Source of the DNA: Paenibacillus tundrae
GTDB taxonomy: Bacteria; Bacillota; Bacilli; Paenibacillales; Paenibacillaceae
Assembly: GCF_036884255.1 (NCBI RefSeq)
Contig: NZ_CP145605.1
Coordinates: 1,674,001 to 1,738,000 of the forward strand
Length of the DNA stretch: 64,000 bases
Direction: 5' to 3'
Made by a program: the position numbers and the translations under genes. Of this stretch, positions 35,158-45,059 are shown piece after piece (position 1 is the first letter of the stretch; each line of letters starts with the position of its first letter). The notes beneath the pieces were generated by a model that saw only the letters and a program-made list of their open reading frames with translations, searched no databases and was not told the origin of the DNA.

Positions 35158-37809
35158 GTGAGCAAAAGTCGTACTACGTTTGCCATAACCATCATGATCG
35201 GCAGCTTGTTAATGACTCAACATGTCAACTATGCAGAGTCGGTTTATGAACGAGCGGTGACCACAACAGTTGATTCTGAACAACCTCATCGTAGCACTGT
35301 TGCCGAAACAGAAGAAACAGAAGCATCACCAGAGCAAAAGACGACAGAGTCTATTCAGGCTGACGCAGATCCATCCATAACCAAAGAGCTGGCAAATCAA
35401 GCTGCAAGCCACAACGTAATAACTGTTCCTGATGGTATGGAGGCTATCGCCGAAAACGAAGAGCTGATTCTATATCTTCAGCCGGAAACGACAGAGATTG
35501 CGACGCTCGATAAGCAGCATGGTGAGATATGGTTTTCCAATCCGCAGGATCGGGAACAGGATGCCATCGCAACCGGATATAACAAGTCCCAGCTGAATGT
35601 ACAGCTCGAATTGACGTATTACGATAACGCCGGCAACGCGCTCAAATACGACAATTATACACATAGTGTTCAGAGTGGTCAGTTTGAGATCGAAAAAGTC
35701 GAAGACGGCGTTAATATCGTGTATACGCTGGGTGAAGTCAAGAGCGATATTGAAGCTATTCCCAAATATATTAGCGAGGAACGCTTCAGGACTCTAATCC
35801 TCGAGAAACTGGAGGAAAAGGATCAGAAAGAGTTAGAGAAGCGCTTTCGTTACGATGAGCAGAACAAGCGTTACGAAAGACGGGATTCATCTCTGAAAGG
35901 TGTTGGTTTGTCCAAAGTAACCCGAATTCTGGAATCCATTGGCTATGATGAGGTACAGATCGCGATTGACAAGGAAGCCTACGGTGAGGGAGAGAGCGGG
36001 CTTGAGAATGTCGTCGTGCCAGTGCACTATCGACTCGAAGATGGACGGCTGAGAGTATCGATCCCTGAGGGCGGTATCCAGTATCCGGATTCCATGAAGA
36101 TTCAATCCTTGTCACTGCTACCTTTTTTCGGTGCCAGCGGGCCTTCAGAAGAAGGATACAGTCTGGTGCCGGACGGATCAGGATCACTGATTTATTTTAA
36201 TAACCAAAAGACGTATGCATCACCGTATAGCACCACCCTGTATGGTGGGGATCATGCTGTTAATCAACTCACCCAGATTCAGAAGGAACAGAAGGCTAGA
36301 ATTCCTGTGTATGGCATGAGTTACGGAGACAAAGGGTATTTAGCCATCATTGATAAAGGCGATGCGGTCGCATCCGTTGAGGCAGATATCAGTGGTAGAT
36401 TGAATCAATACAATACGGTGCATTCAAGCTTTACGCTGAGCAGTATGGAGGAAGTTACGCTCACCAATGGATGGCGTTCCAGCACGGTCAAACGGTTTCA
36501 GGCACAGCCTTTCCATAATGAGATGGCGGTTGTCTTTGAATTTCTGGGTGCGGACAATGCGAGCTATTCAGGTATGGCTTCAACGTATCGGGATTATCTG
36601 GTTGAGCATAAGCAGCTGACGCGTTTGGCTGATGACACAGCACTGCCGTTTTACGTAGAACTCATTGGCGGTATTCCGAAGAAAAAGTTCTTTCTGGGCA
36701 TACCCTACAATGCCTATGAGCCGTTGACAACCTTTGAGGAAGCACAGGAAATCCTGAAGGAGATGCAGAGCTACGGTGTGAGCGACATTCAGCTTCGTTA
36801 CTCGGGGTGGTTTAACGGAGGAATCCATCATGACATGCCTCAGTCAATTGATGTTGATAAGAAGCTGGGAGGTGCTCAGGGTTTGCAAAGCATGCAGGCC
36901 TACACGGAGCAGAATGGCTTCGGATTTTACCCGGATGTGTCTTTTCTGGAGGTGTATCCAGAAGCTAAAGCGTTCAAGAAATCATATGCTTCACGTCAAG
37001 TTACAGGCAAGCTTGCTCAGTTGTTCCCATACCGGATCTCTACATTTACGCGGGATGAAGAGGCTTCACCAGGATATGTCGTCAGCCCGCAAGCCGTACC
37101 TGGCATTGTGGATGGATTTATGCAAGACTACACCCGGTTGGGACTTTCGGGACTGTCCCTTCGAGATTTAGGCGATCAGTTGAACTCCGATTTCAATCGT
37201 ACAAATGTGGTGAATCGCGAGCAGGCGAAGAAGGTTGTAGTCGAACAGCTTGAGCAGCTGCATCATTCCGATGCGTCACTTCTTGTGGAAGGTGGCAATG
37301 TGTATGCAAGTGCCTACACCCGGCATGTTGTCGATGCACCTATGAGTAACAGCGGCTTTAACCTAACCGACGAAGCCGTTCCCTTTTTCCAGCTGGTATA
37401 TCACGGCTACATCCAATATGCGGGAAAAGCATGGAATATGGCTGACGATCAGGACTCTCTTGTACAGATGCTGCGAGCGATTGAAACGGGATCAGCACCT
37501 TACTACACATGGTTCTATGCGGATCCATCTGCCATTAAGATGACTGGATTCGACGAGTTGTATTCAGCAGATTATCGGCGCTGGATTCAGGAATCAGCCG
37601 AGCGGTACGAGCAGATTAGCGATGTCCTGAACGACGTGCAGAATCAAACCATTGTGAACCATGAGAAGCTGAGCGATGGTGTCTATCAGACGACTTTTGA
37701 AAAAGGAAAAACGGTCATGGTCAATTACAACGATGTTGCTGCGAACATTAACGGCGTAAGTGTGGCAGCGAAGAGTTACCGTGTAGGAGGAGGTGACATT
37801 CCGGAATGA
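35158..37809 (+). CDS. DUF5696 exported protein (883 aa)
   Basis: A large exported protein. The signal peptide (TTFAITIMIGSLLMTQHV) is followed by a Glu/Thr-rich linker, a beta-rich region (about 80-340) and a long alpha/beta part (about 480-860). The latter contains LRYSGWFNGGIHHDMP and LSLRDLGDQLNSDFN, suggestive of a TIM-barrel glycosidase-like fold; enzymatic activity is not proven. GTG 35158 follows AAGGAGG. The stop overlaps the next start (ATGA). Confidence 0.7.
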   Translation: MSKSRTTFAITIMIGSLLMTQHVNYAESVYERAVTTTVDSEQPHRSTVAETEETEASPEQKTTESIQADADPSITKELANQAASHNVITVPDGMEAIAENEELILYLQPETTEIATLDKQHGEIWFSNPQDREQDAIATGYNKSQLNVQLELTYYDNAGNALKYDNYTHSVQSGQFEIEKVEDGVNIVYTLGEVKSDIEAIPKYISEERFRTLILEKLEEKDQKELEKRFRYDEQNKRYERRDSSLKGVGLSKVTRILESIGYDEVQIAIDKEAYGEGESGLENVVVPVHYRLEDGRLRVSIPEGGIQYPDSMKIQSLSLLPFFGASGPSEEGYSLVPDGSGSLIYFNNQKTYASPYSTTLYGGDHAVNQLTQIQKEQKARIPVYGMSYGDKGYLAIIDKGDAVASVEADISGRLNQYNTVHSSFTLSSMEEVTLTNGWRSSTVKRFQAQPFHNEMAVVFEFLGADNASYSGMASTYRDYLVEHKQLTRLADDTALPFYVELIGGIPKKKFFLGIPYNAYEPLTTFEEAQEILKEMQSYGVSDIQLRYSGWFNGGIHHDMPQSIDVDKKLGGAQGLQSMQAYTEQNGFGFYPDVSFLEVYPEAKAFKKSYASRQVTGKLAQLFPYRISTFTRDEEASPGYVVSPQAVPGIVDGFMQDYTRLGLSGLSLRDLGDQLNSDFNRTNVVNREQAKKVVVEQLEQLHHSDASLLVEGGNVYASAYTRHVVDAPMSNSGFNLTDEAVPFFQLVYHGYIQYAGKAWNMADDQDSLVQMLRAIETGSAPYYTWFYADPSAIKMTGFDELYSADYRRWIQESAERYEQISDVLNDVQNQTIVNHEKLSDGVYQTTFEKGKTVMVNYNDVAANINGVSVAAKSYRVGGGDIPE

Positions 37810-38705
37810 AACTCAAAAAGTTATCTCTTGAACAAAAAAACAGATATTACGGTTTGTATTTCATTCTGCCCTGGTTCATCGGTTTCCTATTTCTGTTCAT
37901 GGTGCCGTTAATCTCATCGTTCCGATACAGTCTGAGTAATCTTCAGGTGTCTAATGAAGGGTTCACCCTAGAGTTTATCGGTTTGGCTAATTTCCGTGAG
38001 GCTCTGTTATCCCATGAATCCTATGTACGAATGTTGACGGAATCGGTTCTGAATATTGTGGTAAATACACCACTGATTATTATTTTCAGCCTGTTTTTTG
38101 CCGTCATTCTGAATCAGAAGTTTCACGGACGGGTTTTGGCAAGAGCGATCTTTTTTCTGCCAGTCATTCTGGCCTCAGGCATCATTGCCAGTATTGAAAA
38201 CGGGGACTTGATGCAATCCGTTGTACGCAATGCCAATGATATGACCGGTGGTGGACTGTCCGTCTTAAAAAACCTAGATCTGACGATTATGCTGCTTGAA
38301 TCCGGCATGAGTCCGATTCTAGTTGAATATTTGACAGGTGCGGTAAGTCGTATTTATGAGATTGTCAGTCAGTCCGGAGTACAAATTCTGATTTTCCTTG
38401 CAGGCTTGCAGTCGATCTCACCTTCACTGTATGAAGCCGCCAAGATCGAAGGATCGACGGGATATGAAGCCTTTTGGAAGATTACTTTCCCTATGCTGAG
38501 TCCATTGATTCTGACCAATCTGGTCTACACGATCGTGGACAGCTTCATCAGTGACCAAACCAGTCGACTTGTGGTGGATACGGCCTTCAAGAGCTTTAAT
38601 TTTGGGCTCAGTGCGGCGATGTCCTGGATATATTTTGCCGTTATTGCACTGATCTTGTGGGTAACGACTGCCCTTGTGTCTCGCAAGGTCTTTTATCAGA
38701 ATTAG
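37806..38705 (+). CDS. sugar ABC transporter permease (MalF-type, second pair)
   Basis: A 299-residue permease with six helices and the EAA loop EAAKIEGSTGYEAFWKITFP. It is translationally coupled to the DUF5696 gene by a 4-bp overlap and forms a pair with the next gene. The second transporter suggests import of two product classes or two oligomer lengths. Confidence 0.88.
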   Translation: MKLKKLSLEQKNRYYGLYFILPWFIGFLFLFMVPLISSFRYSLSNLQVSNEGFTLEFIGLANFREALLSHESYVRMLTESVLNIVVNTPLIIIFSLFFAVILNQKFHGRVLARAIFFLPVILASGIIASIENGDLMQSVVRNANDMTGGGLSVLKNLDLTIMLLESGMSPILVEYLTGAVSRIYEIVSQSGVQILIFLAGLQSISPSLYEAAKIEGSTGYEAFWKITFPMLSPLILTNLVYTIVDSFISDQTSRLVVDTAFKSFNFGLSAAMSWIYFAVIALILWVTTALVSRKVFYQN

Positions 38706-38731
38706 TAATTCCGAAGGAGGCATGACATGAC

Positions 38732-39745
38732 ATGAAGACAGGAACCGCATCAGGGCAGCGAACTGCAAAAAAAGTAGGGCTAGAGCGCCTAACTTCTACT
38801 GCCTACTGGTTTGAATTCATTAAAAAGTGGCTGTGGATTTTGGTACGATTCGTCCTGATATTTGGCATTTCATTCGTTATTCTGTATCCCATTTTATTGA
38901 AGATATCGATTTCATTTAAAAGTATGTCCGATCTGTATGACCCGACAGTAATCTGGATCCCCCGCGAATTCACGCTGGATAACTTTAAATTGGTATTCAC
39001 GGCAATGAACTACCCCAGTGTGCTGATGAATACCTTATGGTTGTCGACTGCTGTTATGCTGCTTCAGACGATAACGTGTGTACTCGCAGGCTATGGGTTC
39101 GCAAGGATCAGGTTCAGAGGAAGTGGTCTGTTGTTTGCCGCGGTTATCTTTACCATTTTGGTTCCTTCACAGACAATCATGATTCCGCTCTATCTGAATT
39201 TTAAAAATTTTGATGTGCTTGGTTTGATTGAACTGTTTCGAGGCAGTCCTGCGAATCTGATTAATACGTACTGGCCGTTCCTGATCTCTGCATTATTGGG
39301 CATGGGTGTGAAAACAGGTCTGTACGTATACATTTTCCGCCAATTCTTCAGGGGCATTCCGCGTGAGATTGAAGAAGCGGCATACGTTGATGGTGCAGGC
39401 TATTTCAAGACGTTTGGACGCATTATTTTACCAAATGCAATACCCTCCATGGTCACTGTAATGCTGTTTTCGTTTGTATGGCAATGGAATGATTCGTTCT
39501 TCACCAATATGTACCTAAACGAGCCCAAGGTTATGTCGTCGATGATGTCTTCCTCTGGATATACGATCGCAACGTACCTGACCGGTGGTGGGCAAGCCGC
39601 AGAATCGTACACGCAAGACCCATTTTTCATGTCCATGATGATGAATACAAGTGTGCTAATGGCTATTCTGCCACTTCTGATCAACTATCTGTTCGTTCAG
39701 CGACATTTCGTAGAGAGTGTGGAACGTTCCGGACTTGTAGGCTAG
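38732..39745 (+). CDS. sugar ABC transporter permease (MalG-type, second pair)
   Basis: A 337-residue permease with the EAA loop EEAAYVDGAGYFKTFGRIILP and ending QRHFVESVERSGLVG, typical of the MalG/CUT1 family. The N-terminal extension before the first helix is longer than usual. AAGGAGG lies 11 bp before ATG 38732. Confidence 0.88.
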   Translation: MKTGTASGQRTAKKVGLERLTSTAYWFEFIKKWLWILVRFVLIFGISFVILYPILLKISISFKSMSDLYDPTVIWIPREFTLDNFKLVFTAMNYPSVLMNTLWLSTAVMLLQTITCVLAGYGFARIRFRGSGLLFAAVIFTILVPSQTIMIPLYLNFKNFDVLGLIELFRGSPANLINTYWPFLISALLGMGVKTGLYVYIFRQFFRGIPREIEEAAYVDGAGYFKTFGRIILPNAIPSMVTVMLFSFVWQWNDSFFTNMYLNEPKVMSSMMSSSGYTIATYLTGGGQAAESYTQDPFFMSMMMNTSVLMAILPLLINYLFVQRHFVESVERSGLVG

Positions 39746-39798
39746 ATGAACATAGAGAATGGCTGAAAGAGAAGAGGCTGGAATGTTAGGACAGAAAG

Positions 39799-39847
39799 CT
39801 TGCAATTACATGGGTGCCACTGTAAAGCGTGGCCCCTGTATTGCAAG
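39799..39847 (+). other. strong stem-loop between permease and glycosidase genes
   Basis: CTTGCAATTACATGGGTGCCAC pairs imperfectly with GTGGCCCCTGTATTGCAAG across about 8 bases. No T-run follows, so it may be a processing or stabilising hairpin rather than a terminator. Confidence 0.5.
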
Positions 39848-39887
39848 TAAATGTAGTCGCTTCGGCTGGAAAAGAGGAGGATCATAG

Positions 39888-41441
39888 ATGGGGAAAACGC
39901 TATCGAAGTCAGAAGGGTCACCGGATGCGGTGGTAACGGTTAGTGGGGAGCTTCGCTACCAGATAATAGATAACTTTGGCGCATCGGATGCATGGTCCAT
40001 GGAACCGTTAGGTAAGCATTGGACAGTGGAGAATAAAAACCGGTTGGCGGATCTGTTATTTTCGAGAGAGAAGGGCATCGGATTATCTGCATGGCGTTTC
40101 AATATTGGTGCAGGTTCCTCAGTAACAGATAAAGACCGAATTCCTGACTCTTGGAGACGCGCAGAAGCTTTCAAAATGTCGGAGGATGGAGAATACGACT
40201 GGAGCAAACAGTCCGGACAACAATGGTTCCTGCAGGCTGCACGTGATCGGGGGGTGGAGATGCTCATTGCATTTGTGAATAGTCCGCCGGTATGGATGAC
40301 CAAAAACGGTCATGCCCAGCCAGATTCCGAAGTGGGCTCGACCAATCTGAAACAGGGGTATGAGGGGACATTTGCAACTTTTCTTCTACATATATTGACG
40401 CACTTTCAGGAGATTGGACTGTCCTTTGATTATATCAGCCCGATTAATGAGCCTACCTGGGACTGGAACCAGGCTTGGCAAGAGGGCAATCGCTATAACA
40501 ACGAGGATATGAGACGTGTTATTCTGGAGCTGCATCGGCAATTGCAGTTAACCCATCTGGGAACACGGATTAGTGCACCTGACGGGGTGGAAATTACATC
40601 ACTGCTGGATGACACGTATTATCGCCAGTTTGCAGGCAGTGGTACGTATTCAAGTGGTGCCAACAAGCTGGGTACAGGCCAATACCGGGAATACATCAAG
40701 GCGCTGATTGGCGACCCCGAGATGAAGGAAGCAGTAGGCAATAAAATAGCTTCACACTCCTACTGGTCGGATTATAGCCATCCGGGTAATGATCGGCTAG
40801 TTCGACTCAGACGGTTATTGAGTGACAATATGAACCATTATGATGCGAGCACCAAATATTGGGTGACGGAATATTGCATTTTGGGCGATTACGGCCCTGG
40901 TCGGGACCTGGGCATGGAGCCTGCACTGCATGTTGCACGGACCATTCATTTCGACCTGGTGGAAGCAAACGCAGCTGCGTGGCAGTGGTGGACGGCGGTA
41001 TCCAAAGTGGACTATAAGGACGGACTGATCTACACCGATTTTCAGGAGGAGGGCGACGAACAGAACATTGTAACCTCCAAAATGTTGTGGGTGCTGGGCA
41101 ACTACAGCAAATTCATTCGCCCCGGCGCACAGCGAATCGGCCTCACGGGTCTGGGTGAAGAAGCAGACAGCGGATTGCTGGGCTCTGCCTATGTGCATGA
41201 TGAAGAGCAGACGGTGACCGTGGTCTTGGTGAATCATGGAGCACGAGACAAATGCATTCAGTTGAGCCTTCACAATCTAGGGGTGAACGGATTCGTTTCC
41301 GCACTGGAATGTTACGTGACCAATGCCGGGCTGGATTTGGTTAATATGGGGTGTGTTAAGGCAGGCGATGAACAATCCTTTTTCGTTACGATTCCAGAGC
41401 AATCGGTAGTGACGTTGACTGGTGTAGTGCAACTCAGCTAG
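39888..41441 (+). CDS. glycoside hydrolase family 30 enzyme, cytoplasmic
   Basis: A 517-residue retaining glycosidase. The (beta/alpha)8 core has the acid/base Glu188 in INEPTWDW and nucleophile Glu328 in VTEYCIL. The start DNFGASDAW and LSAWRFNIGAG match the beta-1,6-galactanase-like branch of GH30. The C-terminal beta-sandwich is typical. There is no signal peptide, so it should hydrolyse imported oligosaccharides, perhaps beta-1,6-galacto-oligomers; substrate is inferred. ATG 39888 follows AAAAGAGGAGG. It ends the island and is followed by repeat B. Confidence 0.85.
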   Translation: MGKTLSKSEGSPDAVVTVSGELRYQIIDNFGASDAWSMEPLGKHWTVENKNRLADLLFSREKGIGLSAWRFNIGAGSSVTDKDRIPDSWRRAEAFKMSEDGEYDWSKQSGQQWFLQAARDRGVEMLIAFVNSPPVWMTKNGHAQPDSEVGSTNLKQGYEGTFATFLLHILTHFQEIGLSFDYISPINEPTWDWNQAWQEGNRYNNEDMRRVILELHRQLQLTHLGTRISAPDGVEITSLLDDTYYRQFAGSGTYSSGANKLGTGQYREYIKALIGDPEMKEAVGNKIASHSYWSDYSHPGNDRLVRLRRLLSDNMNHYDASTKYWVTEYCILGDYGPGRDLGMEPALHVARTIHFDLVEANAAAWQWWTAVSKVDYKDGLIYTDFQEEGDEQNIVTSKMLWVLGNYSKFIRPGAQRIGLTGLGEEADSGLLGSAYVHDEEQTVTVVLVNHGARDKCIQLSLHNLGVNGFVSALECYVTNAGLDLVNMGCVKAGDEQSFFVTIPEQSVVTLTGVVQLS

Positions 41442-41502
41442 GTGTGATGTTGTGCGGCATATTCAGTAAATGAGGTAGTTTTACACGCTGCTGCTAGATT
41501 AA

Positions 41503-41644
41503 GAAGCTGCTGCCATGTCGGTACAGCAGCCTAGATTATTGTGCTACATGACCGATTAGCATCATGCATCAGCAGAAAAGAAGCGCCACGGCGATACAAA
41601 CGTGGCGCTTTTTGGCATCCCATCACTACGATACACTCGTGATG
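41503..41644 (+). repeat. intergenic repeat, copy B, with terminator
   Basis: Same hairpin chain and orientation as copy A (25910-26046). The terminator is AGCGCCACG...CGTGGCGCT plus TTTTT at 41582-41613. It ends the sugar island. The next 171 bp (41645-41815) hold only the upstream region of the cystine-type operon; I see no S-box or other riboswitch there. Confidence 0.75.
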
Positions 41645-41815
41645 CTGCGGCAATGTATTCGCACACATTCAATAATTGAATCTTCATATAGAACTTATCT
41701 ATAAGCAATCCGTTGACGCTGGATCGGTGGGAATGATACTTTTAGATTAATTCCTACTTAACAAGTAAGAATTGGTGGTATAAAAATAATAACCAACATG
41801 ACGGGGGAAATATTC

Positions 41816-42643
41816 ATGAAAAAATGGTCACTTTTAACGGTTACTACTGCACTGCTTGTGGCGTTGACAGGATGCAGCGCTGGGGAGGAAACTCCGACAG
41901 CAGCAGGGGCAGATGGAGCACAGGCGCCGACCAAAATTATTGTAGGGACAGGCACGCAGTTTCCGAATGTAGCCTTTATTGACGATAATAACAAGCTGAC
42001 AGGTTATGACGTAGAGCTGGTCAGAGAAATTGATAAACGTCTGGATGATTACGAGTTCGAGTTTCAGACCTTGGAGTTCACTAACTTACTGCTGAGCCTA
42101 GAAACGAACAAGATTGATATGGTTGCACATCAAATGGAGAAAAATCCGGAGCGCGAGGAGAAGTATCTGTTTAACAAAGAAGCATATTCACACTGGAAAA
42201 ACAAAATTGCTGTTCTCAAAGACGATAACGCCATTCAATCGATTGACGATTTGAAGGGCAAAAAAGTATTTACAACAGCAACCAGTGCACAAGCAATCCT
42301 GTTGGAAAACTACAATAAAGAGCATGACAATGCACTTGAAATTGTTTATTCGAGCGGTGTAGCCAACGATTTCATCTCACAACTCAAGTCGAAACGGGTT
42401 GCAGCATCGATTGCTGCGGACTTCACGCTTCCACTGATTGATCCTAACAACGATTTGAAGCTAGTCGGTGCGCCGCTTAGTGAATCCGACACGTTGTTTA
42501 TGTTCCGCAAAAATGACCCTGAAGAGCAGAAGCTCGCTGACCGTGTTGACGAGGTGCTGAAGGAAATTAAGGCGGACGGTACATTGAAGCAACTGAGTGA
42601 GCAATGGCTTGGGTTTGACGCTACGGAATCGGAGATCAAATAA
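41816..42643 (+). CDS. amino-acid (cystine-type) ABC transporter binding lipoprotein
   Basis: A 275-residue family-3 solute-binding lipoprotein. The signal peptide ends at VALTGCSAGEE, then TKIIVGTGTQFPNVAFID, LTGYDVELVREI and the rest of the SBP_bac_3 fold. The downstream monooxygenases suggest cystine or S-substituted cysteines as ligands, as in the B. subtilis tcyJ/tcyK and yxeM loci. ATG 41816 follows ACGGGGGAA. Confidence 0.85.
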   Translation: MKKWSLLTVTTALLVALTGCSAGEETPTAAGADGAQAPTKIIVGTGTQFPNVAFIDDNNKLTGYDVELVREIDKRLDDYEFEFQTLEFTNLLLSLETNKIDMVAHQMEKNPEREEKYLFNKEAYSHWKNKIAVLKDDNAIQSIDDLKGKKVFTTATSAQAILLENYNKEHDNALEIVYSSGVANDFISQLKSKRVAASIAADFTLPLIDPNNDLKLVGAPLSESDTLFMFRKNDPEEQKLADRVDEVLKEIKADGTLKQLSEQWLGFDATESEIK

Positions 42644-42652
42644 CACTTAGAG

Positions 42653-42859
42653 AGGTTGTTCAAAAAGTCCGCTTTTGATTACGAAGGATGCCCTGAGGCA
42701 TCTCAGCATCGAATATGGGATTCAGCCGAAATAAGTGGAGGCTTACGAAGCTTGTTTCCGTTGGAAACAATGTAGTTGCTCACGTAGTTTTGCCTACGCT
42801 CCGCTACTCCATTTCTATCTTTATCCCATCTTCTCGGTACTGCGTACTTTGAACAACCT
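42653..42859 (+). mobile_element. MITE-like repeat, copy 1 (inside transporter operon)
   Basis: Terminal inverted repeats AGGTTGTTCAAA and TTTGAACAACCT flank about 180 bp with no coding capacity. CTTAGAG at 42646-42652 and 42860-42866 looks like a 7-bp target duplication. Internal blocks GATTACGAAGGATGCC, GGGATTCAGCCGAAAT and TACGCTCCGCTACTCCATTT match copy 2 at 50283. It separates the binding protein gene from its permeases. Confidence 0.8.
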
Positions 42860-42884
42860 CTTAGAGGAAAGGCAGGCCGCAACG

Positions 42885-43580
42885 ATGGGCGCAACATTTG
42901 AGTTCAGCTATATCATTGACTATTTTATAAAGCTTCTACCGACCATCAGCACTACGCTTCTGATTGTAGTTAGTGCGATGGTACTGGGACTTGTCATTAG
43001 TTCTATCGCAGCACTGCCTCAAATGTATAACATCCCAGTGCTGAATCGGTTATCGAAACTGTATGTATCCTTTTTTCGTGGTACGCCGATCTTAATTCAG
43101 TTGTTTTTATTCTATTATGGATTTCCAGAAATATTGAAGTTGTTTGGTGTAAATACAGATCGTGTACCAGCCCTGTATTTTGTTATTTTGACATACGCGC
43201 TGAACAGCGGGGCATTTATGGTGGAGATGATTCGGGCTTCCGTTGCTTCTGTTGATCGTGGTCAGGTAGAGGCTGCTTATGCAATTGGTATGTCGGGGCC
43301 GCAAGCGTTTTTCCGCATTGTATTGCCACAGGCGATCGTTACGGCATTGCCGATCTTCTCCAATATGGTCATTGGCAGCTTGAAGGATACTTCGCTTGCT
43401 TTTAGCGTGGGTGTTATGGAGATGACAGGAAAATCTTCTACGCTGGCGACGATGTCCCGGCATTTTATAGAAGCGTACATTTCACTGGCTCTCATTTATT
43501 TCGTCCTAAGTTTTGTGCTAGAACGACTGTTCCGTGTACTTGAGCGGAGAGTGCAGAAAAGGGGGTTTGCTCCGATATGA
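42885..43580 (+). CDS. amino-acid ABC transporter permease (first)
   Basis: A 231-residue HisM-type permease with five helices; the EAA-type loop is VEAAYAIGMSGPQAFFRIVLP and the start is FSYIIDYFIKLLPTISTTLL. The in-frame extension upstream (from 42735) is repeat sequence, so ATG 42885 after AGAGGAAAGG is chosen. Overlaps the next gene by 4 bp. Confidence 0.85.
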   Translation: MGATFEFSYIIDYFIKLLPTISTTLLIVVSAMVLGLVISSIAALPQMYNIPVLNRLSKLYVSFFRGTPILIQLFLFYYGFPEILKLFGVNTDRVPALYFVILTYALNSGAFMVEMIRASVASVDRGQVEAAYAIGMSGPQAFFRIVLPQAIVTALPIFSNMVIGSLKDTSLAFSVGVMEMTGKSSTLATMSRHFIEAYISLALIYFVLSFVLERLFRVLERRVQKRGFAPI

Positions 43581-44287
43581 GCTTTGATCTCTCTTTTGTG
43601 TGGACCGCCTTTGTGGAGCTTCTCGGCGTAATCCCAATTACGCTAGCGATTACGGTTGTATCGGTTGTTTTCGGTTTCCTAATCGGCACAGCCGTTGCAC
43701 TTGTTCGTCAATTTCGAATTCCTGTGCTAAGTCAACTGGCGGCTGCCTACGTTACATTTGTTCGCGGCACACCGATGATTACCCACCTGTTACTGATTTA
43801 CTTTGGTGTTCCCATGCTGCTAGATAGTGTGTCGGAATCGCTCGGGCTTGGGTTTAATTCGGCCTCTATTCCGTTGATCGGATTTGCTTATCTGGCATTT
43901 TCAATTACGGCTGGAGCTTATGCATCCGAGATTGTCAGATCAGGTTTGCTTTCGGTTGATCGCGGGCAGATTGAGGCCGCTTATTCTCTAGGTATGACTG
44001 CGACGAAAGCCTTGCGCAGAATTGTGTTGCCGCAGGCTTTTGCAGCGAGTCTACCCAACATTTCGAACATGCTGATCGGTATGTTGCATGGTTCAACGTT
44101 GGCATTTGCCGTATCGGTGGTCGAGATTAATGCCAAGGCACAGATTGTTGCATCAACGAATTGGAAGTTTTTTGAGGCATATGTGGCAGCTGCTCTTATT
44201 TTCTGGGGTCTGACCATTGGGATTGAAAGACTGAGCGCGCTGGCAGAGAAGCGGTTCAGAGCGTACAGTCGGGGAGGCGTGTCATGA
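43577..44287 (+). CDS. amino-acid ABC transporter permease (second)
   Basis: A 236-residue permease, homologous in layout to the previous one ([40 protein letters not shown]). It forms the heterodimeric channel. Start and stop overlap both neighbours by 4 bp, a tight operon as in tcyL-tcyM-tcyN. Confidence 0.87.
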   Translation: MSFDLSFVWTAFVELLGVIPITLAITVVSVVFGFLIGTAVALVRQFRIPVLSQLAAAYVTFVRGTPMITHLLLIYFGVPMLLDSVSESLGLGFNSASIPLIGFAYLAFSITAGAYASEIVRSGLLSVDRGQIEAAYSLGMTATKALRRIVLPQAFAASLPNISNMLIGMLHGSTLAFAVSVVEINAKAQIVASTNWKFFEAYVAAALIFWGLTIGIERLSALAEKRFRAYSRGGVS

Positions 44288-45036
44288 TTGAACTTAAGCA
44301 AATATATAAAAGCTTCGGAGACAACAAGGTGCTTACCGGCATTGACCTAAATGTGGCACGTGGTGAGGTCGTTGCGATTTTGGGGCCCAGTGGCTCGGGC
44401 AAAACCACACTTCTGCGCTGCATTAACTATCTGGAAAAACCGGATTCCGGGCATATCACACTCGGAGATTTCACCTTGGATTATAAGAAGCATGGCAAAA
44501 AGGACATCCATGCTCTACGCCAAAAATCAGCGATGGTATTTCAGCAATACAATTTGTTCCGCCACAAAACGGCGCTGCAAAATGTGATGGAAGGTCTCGT
44601 TGCTGTTCGCAAAGTGCCAAAGGATGAAGCGCGGGCGCGTAGCGCTGCCTTGCTGGAGAAGGTGGGTCTCGGAAATAAGCTTGATTCGTACCCTAGTGAG
44701 TTGTCAGGTGGACAACAGCAGCGTGTTGGCATTGCACGAGCCTTGGCGATGAATCCGGAAGTTATTTTGTTCGATGAGCCAACCTCTGCTCTGGATCCGG
44801 AACTTGTGGGTGAGGTACTGGCTGTTATACGCCAAATTGCAAAGGAAGGCATTACGATGATCATCGTTACCCACGAGATGGGCTTCGCTCAGGAAGTGGC
44901 GAATCACGTTGTATTTATGGACGGTGGAGTCATTGTTGAGGAAGGGGAACCAACTCAGTTATTCCGATATCCAAAAGAGGAACGTACGAAACAGTTCCTT
45001 AAACGGATTACGCCTGATAGCGCGTATTCCATCTAG
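44284..45036 (+). CDS. amino-acid ABC transporter ATPase
   Basis: A 250-residue polar amino-acid uptake ATPase: Walker [10 protein letters not shown] near residue 33-41, Q-loop MVFQQYNLF, signature [12 protein letters not shown], Walker [14 protein letters not shown], switch His in VTHEMGFA. It belongs to the GlnQ/TcyN branch and energises the two preceding permeases. Confidence 0.92.
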   Translation: MIELKQIYKSFGDNKVLTGIDLNVARGEVVAILGPSGSGKTTLLRCINYLEKPDSGHITLGDFTLDYKKHGKKDIHALRQKSAMVFQQYNLFRHKTALQNVMEGLVAVRKVPKDEARARSAALLEKVGLGNKLDSYPSELSGGQQQRVGIARALAMNPEVILFDEPTSALDPELVGEVLAVIRQIAKEGITMIIVTHEMGFAQEVANHVVFMDGGVIVEEGEPTQLFRYPKEERTKQFLKRITPDSAYSI

Positions 45037-45059
45037 GTCACATTTGAGGAGGAATGCAT

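Noticed and set aside
41645..41815. S-box or other sulfur-responsive riboswitch before the cystine-type operon
   Set aside because: I looked for the conserved S-box blocks and for a terminator just before the gene and saw neither.
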